64,000 nt of DNA from Erodium maritimum (lineage: Eukaryota > Streptophyta > Magnoliopsida > Geraniales > Geraniaceae). The stretch covers positions 38,399,825 through 38,463,824 of the forward strand of contig OY997591.1 of the NCBI GenBank assembly GCA_963921825.1, written 5' to 3'. Positions 11,748 to 21,955 of this stretch are shown one piece after another. The translations under genes and the position numbers were made by a program. The notes under the pieces were generated by a model. It was not told the DNA's origin. It saw only the letters and a program-made list of their open reading frames with translations, and made no database searches. Numbering within the stretch: position 1 is the first letter of the stretch; each line of letters starts with the position of its first letter.

Positions 11748-12319
11748 TAGTTCCAATCTAAACTCCAATATGTCCCCATCGACTTTACATGTCTAACATG
11801 TTCAGGCAGTGACACTGCCTTAGTCAAACGGTTGGCTATGTTATCATCTGTTGCAAAATCGGTTATCTTCACTTCACCTCAGTTCAGTATGTATCTGATG
11901 AGGTGGATACGCCGCAGTACATGTTTGGATTTGTTATACGATCTAGGCTTTTAGCTTGCGCAATGGCCCTTGTGTTGTCGCAAGATGGATTCACCGGGCT
12001 GGATGGGTTTTTAATTACACCCAGCCCTGCCATGAATTACCAAATCCACATAGCCTCCTTAGCTGCATCTGCAGCATCCATGTACTTGGCCTCTGTCGTA
12101 GATTCGGCAATGATATCTTGCTTTACGCTCTCCCAGCTAAAGCTCTGCCATTCAGCGTAAACACATATCCTGATTGACTTCTAAAGTCATCTGGATTTGT
12201 CTTGGAAAACTAGCGTCTACTCATCCTTCGACGACTAATTCAGCATCATCTTTCCCCCGGGTTAGAATGATGTCTACTGGTACAACATAAGGCTTACGAG
12301 ACGTCTGGTCTCATACATG
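11748..12319 (-). pseudogene. COP-B RNase H remnant
   Basis: C-terminal RNase H domain of copia pol on the minus strand. Blocks such as EAKYMDAADAAKEAMWIW-like sequence (about 12020-12105), CDNTRAIAQAKSLDR (about 11935-11990) and the pol terminus near 11770 are readable in shifting frames. The family motif AEY reads AKY here, as in COP-C, so a conserved acidic residue is lost. Several stops interrupt it. Confidence 0.75.
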
Positions 12320-13330
12320 TCATGGCATATATGATCGATCCTGCCCCCAGGCGCATAGGATTCTCATCATCCTTTTCAGCTCATCAGGTGTCTTAGGACA
12401 CTGAGTCTTGCTGAGATGAATGCCATGACTAGTGGGTAAGAGTCCTTTCTTTGAATCGAGCATTAAGAACCTACTCAATGCCTTTTTCACATAGGTTCCC
12501 TGACTTAAATCCAAGACCCTCTTGGTGCGATCTCTACATATCTTAATCCTTAAAATATAAGAAGCATAGCCTAAGTCCTTTATTGAAAAACACTTCCTCA
12601 ACTAAGCTTTAGTCTCGTGCAAGGTTGGGATGTTGTTTTCAATGGGAACCAGAAAGGTAATCTTGCTCCTACTAGCCTTCTTATAAACGCAAGATTCATC
12701 CTCGTTCTTGATTAAGCCAAATCCAATTACAGCTTCATCAAAACGAAGGATCCAACTCCGAGAAGTTCGTTTCAATCCATAAATGGATTTCAACAACTTA
12801 TAAATCTTTCCTTTATTCTTCGGATCGTCAAAACCTTTGGGCCGAGACATACAAACGTACTCAGTCAAATTTCCATTTAGGAAAGAGGTTTTGACATCCA
12901 CTTGCCATATCTCGTAATTATGATACGCAGTTATGTCAAGATGAATTTGGATCGATTTTGACCATAGCCACTAAGGAGAAGGTTTCTTCATAGTCAATCC
13001 ATGCCTATAACCTTTCGCCACCAGTTGAGCTTTGTAGGTCAGAGGGTTGCTGTCCATGTCCATCTTCACCTTGAAGATCCATTTGCATCCGATGGTCCTC
13101 ACACCATTGATGGGATCAACCGGTTCCCAGACTCGGTTGTCCGACATGGATTGTATTTCGTCCCTCATGGATCCCAGCCATAACTCGGAGTTGGGCCCAT
13201 CCACGACTTCCTGAAAGGTGGCTGGATCATCGTGATCCACCATGACTTCATTGTCACCTCCGGATACCATATCTTGGAGGTGGAAGATTGATCCTTTCAA
13301 ATCGCCTTGGACCTTCCGGAATTGTAACAC
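12320..13330 (-). pseudogene. COP-B reverse transcriptase remnant with YVDD loop deleted
   Basis: RVT_2-type reverse transcriptase in three readable pieces: 13330-12971 (ATFQEVVDGPNSELW, GCKWIFKVKMDMD, VAKGYR), 12901-12602 (VDVKTSFLNGN, LKSIYGLKRTSRSW) and 12601-12320 (SIKDLGYASYILRIKICRD). The catalytic loop is gone: after FLV the frame runs PIENNIPTLHETKA, whereas active relatives have YVDDILLIGND between those blocks. Seven codons are missing in frame and the Gly after Ile is Glu. The same lesion is in every COP-C copy and in COP-E, so it predates their separate insertions. Confidence 0.9.
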
Positions 13331-14742
13331 GAATTGGTTCTTACTCTATGACAATCTCTGGCTCCTTTCTACTGGTTGCCAATTGGTTTAGACAGATCTG
13401 TACCATCCTGAATTTCTTCGAGATGCACAGTCCTCCCAATGACGTCTTTGGAAACAAAACTCTTTTTCCATAAAGACCCCACCCCATGCGACGAACACCA
13501 TGTTCTCACTGGAATTGTAGAAGTAGTATCCCCTTGTTGCTTTGGGATACCACACGAAGGTGCATATCTCAGATCTTGGTTCGAGCTTAGTCGAAACCAA
13601 ATGTTTCACATAAGCCTCGCAACCACAAATCTTTAGGAAGGACAAAGCGGGCATCATCCCATATCATTTTAAAATGGTGTCCCTTCCACACCCTTCGTCG
13701 AAGCCCGGTTCACTATGAATGCGGTCGTCTCTAGAGCATAATCCCAGAAAGAGATTGGGAGATCAGTCCAACTAATAATAGAACGGACCATTGTCTAACA
13801 ATGTCCGATTTCTCCGTTTGGCTACACCTTTCATCTACAGTGTCCTAGGAGGAGTCCATTCCAAAAGGATCCCATTCTCTTTTAGATGATCTAATAACTC
13901 TGTGGTCAAGTATTTTCCACCTCGATCCAATCGAAGTGCCTTAATACCTTTGTCGAGCTGGTTTTCTACTTTAGTCTTAAACTCTTTGAATTTATCAAAA
14001 GCTTCAGCCTTATGTCTTAGCGAATAGACATAACCATATTTACTGTAATCATCAGTAAATGTGATAAAGTAGTTAAAACCCCTCCTGGCAAGTGAACTTA
14101 TTGGTCTACACACATTCGAGTGTATCAGCCCCAATAATTCACCCGCCCTTTCATCGCGATCGATAAAATGGCACTTTAGTCATTTTGCCCATCAAACAAA
14201 CCTTGCACCTATCGATCGAATGGAATTCGAATGAACCTGAAAGTCAGCACTTCTGAAGTGCTGATAGGTGCTTCTTGTTTATGCGACCTAAATGACAGTG
14301 CCTTAACAGAGTTAGGTTTAAATCGTTGGTTTTAGACCTCTTGGTATTAACGGAATATATAGAACTTGAGGCATTGTTACCCATATCTAATATGTACAAT
14401 CCTCCAACCAAGTCAGTACTGGTATAAAACATATCATTGCATAGAACATTGAAAATTCCATTTCCAATATTAACATTATATCCTTCCTTGTCAAACACGG
14501 ATACAGATATAATATTCCTACTAAAAGTAGGTATGCAATATACATTATACAGTACTAAGACAAGGTCTCTTGGCAAAGCAACACTCATGGATCCTACAGC
14601 AGTTGCCACAACTCTGAGGTCCACTTCGTGCTTTCCAAACCTCTCCTACTTTCAGCCACCATATATAAGTGCATGTGTGAGATTCAGTCCTGGTATCTAA
14701 TACCCATGAATCTTTGGAAGTAGAGAGATGTAGCTCTATAGA
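13331..14742 (-). pseudogene. COP-B protease and integrase remnant
   Basis: Minus-strand protease block DSWVLDTRTESHTC (about 14690-14725), where DTG has become DTR. The GAG-pre-integrase region follows (LLRHCHLGRINKKHLSALQKC about 14244-14310), and the integrase core at 13835-14134. The first Asp reads Asn (IHSNVCRP), the second Asp is kept (LDRGGKY) and the catalytic Glu reads Lys (GVAKRRNR near 13808-13831). A TAG lies in place of the Gln of PGTPQ, and further stops follow. Later blocks LKICGCEAYVKHL and GYYFYNSSENMVF are at 13490-13640. It cannot encode an active integrase. Confidence 0.88.
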
Positions 14743-14886
14743 GTTAATACCGGATGAAGGCACGGTCCCACCGCCCTTCCTTAGATCATCCAGGTTTCCT
14801 GATGAAGGCGCAATCCTACTGCCCTTCTTCAGATCATCCACGCTATTTGATGAAGGCGCAGTCCCACTGCCTTTCTTCAGATCAGC
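14743..14886 (-). repeat. Three 48-bp tandem units between gag and protease (COP-B)
   Basis: Three in-frame 16-codon repeats (DDLKKGSGTAPSS-type) follow the zinc knuckle. COP-A has a single unit, so the triplication marks the COP-B/C/E subfamily. Confidence 0.85.
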
Positions 14887-15253
14887 CGTGAACTTCCTGT
14901 AATCCCGGTTCCAATGACCAGGCTATTGGCAGTAGAAGCAGACATTCTCATGTGTCTCATCTTTCCTGCCAAGTGCGCATGGGCCCTGCCCTTGCCACTT
15001 CCAATTCCCTTGTTGACCATCAGAATATCCTTGGATCCCAGATCCCTGATATATTCTTCTCAGCAATTAATGACACTTCATGTAACTCTGATATGGTCTT
15101 AGAGACAGCCTTGTCAAGGACATATTCTTTGCGTTCAGACTTGAGGACTATCCTCAAAATTCTGTACCAGTCCAAATAGTGTGTCCCATTTAGCTTGACC
15201 CTGTCAAGAGTGGTTTTTAATGACAAACTATTAATGTTCGCTGAATTTTCCAT
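14887..15253 (-). pseudogene. COP-B gag remnant, internally deleted
   Basis: ATG at 15253-15251 opens a 77-codon frame starting MENSANINSLSLKTTLDRVK and holding the copia gag signature LNGTHYLDWYR. It jumps from LDKAVSK straight to a block that in COP-A lies after the central gag (SELHEVSLIAEKNIS), so the middle of gag is missing. A zinc knuckle remnant follows in another frame. The same shortened gag occurs in COP-C and COP-E. No full capsid protein can be made. Confidence 0.82.
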
Positions 15254-16796
15254 TTGATCTACAACAGATAAAATTCAATCAGTAAACTGAATAAATTTTA
15301 TGAAGATCAAGCTTAAACACCAACAATCGATTCTAAACCTTTAGAATCTGAAACCAAGATCCTTGATTCACTCGATTAAGCTGAACTAATGCTCACCACT
15401 TAATCAAGCTATGTAGGTAGGACTCCATCCAATCACATCCAATGTGACTCTTGGCTAGGGTATGTACTTATGTACACGGCTTACCCTATCTGTTACCCTA
15501 GCTCAACCTCAGGCTGAGAATCGTAGTCGGGTCCACCAATTTTCAACTATGGCCCGTCACTATGTAAGTGCTCCGCTAATGCGCACGACACCCACATATG
15601 TCGTCCAAACCTACTACCCCGCTTTCCCATGGATGCTCCGCTAATGCGCACGACACCCATAGGACGGGGAGGTAGTAAGGTGTTGATAATTGGGAGGTAT
15701 CGGACATGACCCGCTTTTACTTGTCCGGTTGTGTTTAAAACTTTGGCACATCCTAGATGCGATGAGCACATCAACTACATTCCAAATGCAATGATGCCTC
15801 AAATTACATCCAATGTAATTCTTCCTTCGAACCCGTCACCTACATCCAATGTAATGACGATTCTAAGGGCTCACACACAAGGATTAAAATTCCAATTTTA
15901 TCTTTGCATGTGAGGTGATATGCTCGGTAAATAAAGTTAAGCATGCAATTCTAAAAAACATAGAATTAGTCATGCATAAACTAAACCAAGCATAAAGCGA
16001 TAAATGTGCACATAATAGCCCCCTAAACTAACTCCCACTAGCTTCTTGAGCTCCACCGACTCCAAGCCGATGCCAACACCCGAAAAGCCACCAAATGACC
16101 TTTTCGCCCTATCTTCGTCTTGAGTAAAAAATTACAATTTAATACACGACTCGCAGGTCGGGAATAAATAAATATTACAAACAAGTGGTTCGACGACCAC
16201 ACCTTGAAAGAATAATTACACGCTAACTCTAACGGCTCGCAGGCCGTGAAAAGCGATAAATAATTAAATCGAGCTCGGGGCTATTATGTACACCATGCCA
16301 ACATCACATCAAACATCGTGTTATCAAACAAGCATGTTATCAAACATCATGTGATTTTCCGGTTTTAATTAATAGCCAAGTTTCGAAATTTTTTGATGCT
16401 CGGTTTATCGAAACCGTTCAAAAATGAAACTTTTGAACATTTGATCTTCGAGTTCGTCATGACGGTTCCAAACTCGTCATAACTAACAAAACGGTTTAGC
16501 CTTGGCATATCAACCATCCAATGGTCATGCTTGGCCTAGCTCCGTCCAACGGAGCCCCGTTCGGTCCCGGTTTCGGCTCCCCGAGAGTCCCGCTCCCGAG
16601 ACCCGAAAAATCAAATTTTTTTCAAAATTTCCAGATTTGAAATAATTTTCAAAAATTCATTTTACATGCATTAAATCCATAAACAAGAATTTAAAACATG
16701 TTATCAAACAATTTAGCAAAACAACATGACAAAAATGAAACTTTCAAGCAAAACCGAAACTTTGAACACCGTCTTGTGAATCCCGAAGGTAGCACA
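15254..16796 (-). other. COP-B untranslated leader
   Basis: About 1.5 kb without a credible gene. It carries, on the minus strand, the ACAT-TGG-ATGT hairpins (for example near 15805-15820) and the two GTGTCGTGCGCATTAGCGG direct repeats (near 15586 and 15650). Small open frames here are not conserved as proteins. Confidence 0.75.
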
Positions 16797-16808
16797 GCTC
16801 TGATACCA
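16797..16808 (-). other. COP-B primer binding site (initiator tRNA-Met)
   Basis: The plus strand reads GCTCTGATACCA, that is TGGTATCAGAGC on the element strand, the usual plant complement to the 3' end of initiator tRNA-Met. It sits next to the 5' LTR end. Confidence 0.88.
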
Positions 16809-16809
16809 C

Positions 16810-17267
16810 TTATGGGTCTCGAGGTAGGGTTGGAGATGAACCAACTCGCAGCGGAAAATCAATAAAAACCAAGAGACGATTAAAACCATGAAAAAACTAA
16901 CAAAGAATGGATTCACAAGAGAAAAATTCAGCACTATCTCTTACCAAAACAAGAACACCGGTTAACGAATGATTGGCTTGAGTCTCCAAGACGCCTACGT
17001 ATCCACATGGGAATCAAAGCCACGTAGTTCTTCTCTTTGAGGACTCAAGAACACAAAAATGGAGGTGGAAACTAGCCAAACCCGAAATGGCCATGGAAGA
17101 GGGAGCGAAAATGTGTTTCCTATTCTTGTCTTGTGTTTGTTATGTTGAAAAAAGATGACTTAAACATAACAAACCCCATACTTGTCCAACTAAAGGCATG
17201 GGACAAGCATGGTGACAAGTAAGGTGTAAATAGGACAAAGTATGGCAAGACAAGATTGGGTTAGGTG
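16810..17267 (-). repeat. COP-B 5' LTR, inner piece (458 bp)
   Basis: Matches 10045-10502 of the other LTR, with the terminal CA of the element strand mutated. It stops at the COP-C insertion; the remaining 1230 bp are at 35402-36631. Confidence 0.92.
17263..17267. repeat. Target site duplication of COP-C, left copy (AGGTG)
   Basis: AGGTG directly before the TGTTAATC start of COP-C. It is repeated at 35397-35401, and the uninterrupted COP-B LTR has a single AGGTG at this place. Confidence 0.92.
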
Positions 17268-17910
17268 TGTTAATCTTAGTGCCCGTAGTTCAATCCTAAA
17301 TGTCCAAATGTATATATCATCGTTAGCAATAAAATTAAAGCGGCTTTATATTACTTATGTGTTGGAGTAATATATCGATGTGTGCTCTGATCTATGCCCA
17401 CCATGCGAATAGAACCATAGATCGAGATAGATCACACTCGATGGGTCCCTAGTCAACAAAGCTTCACTAGAAGCGACTAGTATGAAAGATGGCTCTTTAT
17501 GGCTTACGTTCTGTTAGTCATTGGAATGGGATTCTGGAGTCTGATCATAGATATCATGTGGGACATGATATTGGACGACCCGCCCTGAATATGTGCCATA
17601 GATTAAGTCATGAACATATTCAGTGTTGTAGCTTGTGATGTATCCTTAGACCAAGGAGTCTTTGTGATCGCTATGTAGTCAACAACTGAGTTTGACCTGA
17701 GCCTAACGTTGTCCGTAACAGGGCTTCCATAACGGCCAGGATTGGCTTGGGGACGGGCTACATGAGTGACACAAAGACGGCTAAGGGATTTATCCCTCAT
17801 ACTAAGGTATGGGAAAGATATCGGTTCTCGGCCACTTGATCGAGAGTGACTGGAAAAATAGCATGGCCATGCACATGATACTGGGTATCATATCTTCAGT
17901 CATCTCACAT
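17268..17910 (+). repeat. COP-C leftmost LTR, 3'-truncated
   Basis: The first 640 bp of the LTR (TGTTAATCTTAG start), cut within CTCACATA. It carries variants shared with the COP-B LTR (GAACAT near 17611, GATCGC near 17668) that the other COP-C LTRs do not have. Confidence 0.9.
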
Positions 17911-17948
17911 AACCATATTTACTGATGATTACAGTAAATATGGTTATG
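17908..17948. repeat. Fold-back junction: 17-bp perfect inverted repeat
   Basis: CATAACCATATTTACTG (17908-17924), a 7-base loop, then its exact reverse complement at 17932-17948. The right arm is normal integrase sequence. The left arm is extra sequence filling the joint between the truncated LTR and the internal region. Confidence 0.85.
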
Positions 17949-18678
17949 TCTATTCGGTGAGACATAAGTCTGAAGCTTTTGATAAATTCAAAGAGTTTAA
18001 GACTATAGTAGAAAACCAGCTCGACAAAGGTATTAAGGCACTTCGATTGGATCGAGGTGGAAAATACTTGACCACAGAGTTATTAGATCATCTAAAAGAG
18101 AATGGGATCCTTTTGGAATGGACTCCTCCTAGGTCACTGTAGTTGAAAGGTGTAGCCAAACGGAGAAATCGGACATTGTTAGACAATGGTCTGTTCCATG
18201 ATTAGTTGGACTGATCTCCCAATCTCTTTTAGGGGTTTTGCTCTAGAGACGACCGCATTCATAGTGAATCGGGCTTCGACGAATGGTGTGGAAGGGACAC
18301 CATTTTAAAAATGGTACGGGATGATGCCCGCTTTGTCCTTCCTAAAGATTTGTGGTTGCGAGGCTTATGTGAAACATTTGGTTTCGACTAAGCTCGAACC
18401 AAGATCTGAGATATGCACCTTCGTGTGGTATCCCAAAGCAACAAGGGGATACTATTTCTACAATCCCAGTGAGAACATGGTGTTCGTCGCTTGAGGTGGG
18501 GTCTTTATGGAAAAGAAGTTTTGTTTCCAAAGACGTCATTGGGAGGACTGTGCATCTCGAAGAAATTCAGGATGGTACAGATCTGTCTAAACCAATTGGC
18601 AACCCAGTAGAAAGGAGCCAGAGATTGTCGTAGAGTAAAAACCAATTCCTGTTACAATTCCGGAAGGTCCAAGGCGAT
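17949..18678 (+). pseudogene. COP-C left fragment: integrase remnant
   Basis: It begins inside the integrase core (RHKSEAFDKFKEFKT) and keeps the second Asp (LDRGGKY, near 18045). The catalytic Glu reads Lys (GVAKRRNR near 18150). A TAG at the PGTPQ position and later stops break it, and the hinge blocks LKICGCEAYVKHL and GYYFYNPSENMVF follow near 18345-18480. It is identical by eye to the matching part of the next unit. Everything upstream in this unit, from the rest of the LTR through gag and protease, has been deleted. Confidence 0.88.
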
Positions 18679-19666
18679 TTGAAAGGATCAATCTTCCACC
18701 TCCAAGATATGATATCCGGAGGTGACAATGAAGTCATGGTGGATCACGATGATCCAGCCACCTTTCAGGAAGTCGTGGATGGGCCCAACTCCGAGTTATG
18801 GCTGGGAGCCATGAGGGAGGAAATGCAATCCATGTCGGACAACCGAGTCTGGGAACCGGTTGATCCCATCAATGGTGTGAGGACCATAGGATGCAAATGG
18901 ATCTTCAAGGTGAAGATGGACATGGACGGCAACCCTCTGACCTACAAAGCTCAACTGGTGGCGAAAGGTTATAGGCAGATCCAATGGATTGACTATGAGA
19001 AAACCTTCTCCTTAGTGGCTATGGTCAAAATCGATCCAAATTCTTCTTGACATAACTGCGTATCATAATTACGAGATATGGCAAGTGGATGTCAAAACCG
19101 CTTTCCTAAATGGAAATTTGACTGAGTACGTTTATATGTCTCGGCCCAAAGGTTTTGACGATCCGAAGAATAAAAGAAAGATTTATAAGTTGTTGAAATC
19201 CATTTATGGATTGAAACGAACTTCTCGGAGTTGGATCCTTCGTTTTGATGAAGCTGTAATTGGATTTGGCTTAATCAAGAACGAGGATGAATCTTGCGTT
19301 TATAAGAAGGCTAGTGGGAGCAATATTACCTTTCTGGTTCTCATTGAAAACGACATCTCAACCTTGCACGAGACTAAAGCTTGGTTGAGGAAGTGTTTTT
19401 CAATAAAGGACTTAGGTGATGCTTCTCATATCTTAAGGATTAAGATATGTAGAGATCGCACCAAGAGGGTCTTGGATTTAAGTCAGGGAACCTATGTGAA
19501 CAAGGCATTGAGTAGGTTCTTAATGCTCGATTCAAAGAAAGGACTCTTACCCACTAGTCATGGCATTCATCTCAGCAAGACTCAGTGTCCTAAGACACCT
19601 GATGAGCTGAAAAGGATGATGAGAATCCTATGCGCCTGGGGGCAGGATCGATCATATATGCCATGA
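18679..19666 (+). pseudogene. COP-C left fragment: reverse transcriptase with YVDD loop deleted
   Basis: RVT_2-type RT in two frames: 18679-19047 (FQEVVDGPNSELWLGAMREE, GCKWIFKVKMDMDGNP, VAKGYRQ) and 19085-19666 (VDVKTAFLNGN, SIYGLKRTSRSW, SIKDLGDASHILRIKICRD). One extra base near 19030 separates them. The catalytic YVDD segment is absent: the chain runs FLVLIENDISTLHETK near 19330-19377. It is identical to the copies at 25451 and 32223. Confidence 0.92.
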
Positions 19667-20253
19667 CATGTATGAGACCAGACGTCTCGTAAGCCTTATG
19701 TTGTACCAGTAGACATCATTCTAACCCGGGGGAAAGATGATGCTGAACTAGTCGTCGAAGGATGAATAGACGCTAGTTTTCCAAGACAAATCCAGATGAC
19801 TTTAGAAGTCAATCAGGATATGTGTTTACGCTGAATGGCAGAGCTTTAGCTGGGAAAGCGTAAAGCAAGATACCATTGCCGAATCTACGATAGAGGCCAA
19901 GTACATGGATGCTGTAGAGGCAGCTAAGGAGGCTATGTGGATTTGGAAATTCATGGCAGGGCTGGGTGTAATTAAAAACCCATCCAGCCCGGTGAATCCA
20001 TCTTGCGACAACACAAGGGCCATTACGCAAGCTAAAAGCCTAGATCGTATAACAAATCCAAACATGTACTGCGGCGTATCCACCTCATCAGATAAATACT
20101 GAACTGAGGTGAAGTGAAGATAACCGATAGTGCAACAGATGATAACATAGCCAACCCTTTGACTAAGGCAGTGTCACTGCCTGAACATGTTAGACATGTA
20201 AAGTCGATGGGGACATATTGGAGTTTAGATTGGAACTAGGGCAAGTGGGAGAT
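19667..20253 (+). pseudogene. COP-C left fragment: RNase H remnant and polypurine tract
   Basis: Copia RNase H: TIEAKYMDAVEAAKEAMWIWKF near 19885-19950 and CDNTRAITQAKSLDR near 20005-20050, followed by stops before the pol terminus. The acidic residue of AEY reads Lys. The polypurine tract GGGCAAGTGGGAGAT is at 20239-20253. This copy shares its 3' variants with the middle unit, not with the last unit. Confidence 0.82.
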
Positions 20254-21941
20254 TGTTAGTCTTAGTGCCCGTAGTTCAATCCTAAATGTCCAAATGTATA
20301 TATCATCGTTAGCAATAAAATTAAAGCGGCTTTATATTACTTATGTGTTGGAGTAATATATCGATGTGTGCTCTGATCTATGCCCACCATGCGAATAGAA
20401 CCATAGATCGAGATAGATCACACTCGATGGGTCCCTAGTCAACAAAGCTTCACTAGAAGCGACTAGTATGAAAGATGGCTCTTTATGGCTTACGTTCTGT
20501 TAGTCATTGGAATGGGATTCCGGAGTCTGATCATAGATATCATGTGGGACATGATATTGGACGACCCGCCCTGAATATGTGCCATAGATTAAGTCATGCA
20601 CATATTCAATGTTGTAGCTTGTCATGTATCCTTAGACCAAGGAGTCTTTGTGATCTCTATGTAGTCAACAACTGAGTTTGACCTGAGCCTAACGTTGTCC
20701 GTAACAAGGCTTCCATAACGGCTAGGATTGGCTTGGGGACGGGCTACATGAGTGACACGAAAGACGGCTAAGGGATTTATCCCTCATACTAAGGTATGGG
20801 AAAGATATCGGTTCTCGGCCACTTGATCGAGAGTGACTGGAAGAATAGCATGGCCATGCATATGATACTGGGTATCATATCTTCAGTCCTCTCACATATC
20901 AAGGAACGGTGATTGAGAATAATAAGGATGACGGCTCTATGCCTTATCTCAATCAGGATATCGGAGATAAAAGGATAATGACAGGGACGACGAAAAGGTT
21001 AGAATCGACAGGGTCGATTCGTTATGTAGTGTCAGGCAATACTAAAGTCTCGTTAGTTGCCACTTAAATAGGATCAAGTAAAATGGGATTTTACGTTGAT
21101 CTATTGACATGCATAAACCTAAGGGTCACACCGGAGGATGAAACTCATTGACACATTTATGGAGAATGGCCAAACAGGAGTTGTCTCGGGACATGACCAA
21201 AACTGGGTTTTGGGTCATGTGCCCGTAAGTGAATAGGACTTTACGGATCAAGACAAGGCTTGGAGTCTTGGGATTGATCGCGTCGGATAATGTTGGACAT
21301 TTCCGGTATGGAAGGCATGGAGGCGATGAGCGAATCACGGGACCTCGTTGGAAATGGCCACGGACCATGTTCCAAGAGGCCCATGAAAGGCACATGCAAC
21401 CAAGGCCCATGGAACTAATTAATCAAGTCTTGATTAATTAGTACTAAGTAAGCAAGACAAGGATTAAGGTGTTGGTGATTCACCACCTAACCCAATCTTG
21501 TCTTGCCATACTTTGTCCTATTTACACCTTACTTGACACCATACTTGTCCCATGCCTTTAGTTGGACAAGTATGGGTTTTGTTATGTTTAAGTCATCTTC
21601 TTTCAACATAACAAACACAAGACAAGAATAGGAAACACAACTTCTCTCTCCCTTCTCTTGCAATTTCGGGTTTGGCAAGCTCCCACCTCCATTTTTGTGT
21701 TCTTGAGTCCTCAAAGAGAAGAACTACGTGGCTTTGATTCCCATGTGGATATGTAGGCGTCTTGGAGACTCAAGCCAATCATTCGTTAACCGGTGTTCTT
21801 GTTTTGGTAAGAACTAGTGCTGAATTTTTCTGTTGTGAATCCATTCTTTGTTAGTTGTTTCATGGTTTTAATCGTCTCTTGGTTTTCATTGATTTTCCGC
21901 TGCGAGTTGGTTCATCTCCAACCTTACCTCGAGACCCAACA
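20254..21941 (+). repeat. COP-C LTR 2 (1688 bp, full length)
   Basis: TGTTAGTCTTAG to GAGACCCAACA, flanked by a polypurine tract and a primer site. No difference seen from LTR 3 at 27026. It holds a perfect 14-bp inverted repeat (ACTAATTAATCAAG / CTTGATTAATTAGT near 21415-21443) and short hairpins such as 20536-20558. Confidence 0.94.
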
Positions 21942-21942
21942 G

Positions 21943-21955
21943 TGGTATCAGAGCC
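21943..21955 (+). other. COP-C primer binding site, middle unit
   Basis: TGGTATCAGAGCC one base after the LTR, complementary to initiator tRNA-Met. Confidence 0.9.

Noticed and set aside
11903..12177. Overlapping plus-strand frames with hydrophobic stretches opposite the COP-B RNase H
   Set aside because: Shadows of the minus-strand RNase H remnant; the same shadows appear opposite each COP-C copy.
16797..16808. tRNA gene at the TGGTATCAGAGC motifs
   Set aside because: Only the 3' complement of initiator tRNA-Met is present, next to LTR ends; no tRNA fold. They are primer binding sites.
20475..21441. Small open frames in the copia LTRs (for example 20475-20675 and 21229-21441) that recur in every copy
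   Set aside because: They recur because the LTR recurs. Both strands are open, no domain is seen, and frames shift between copies with indels.
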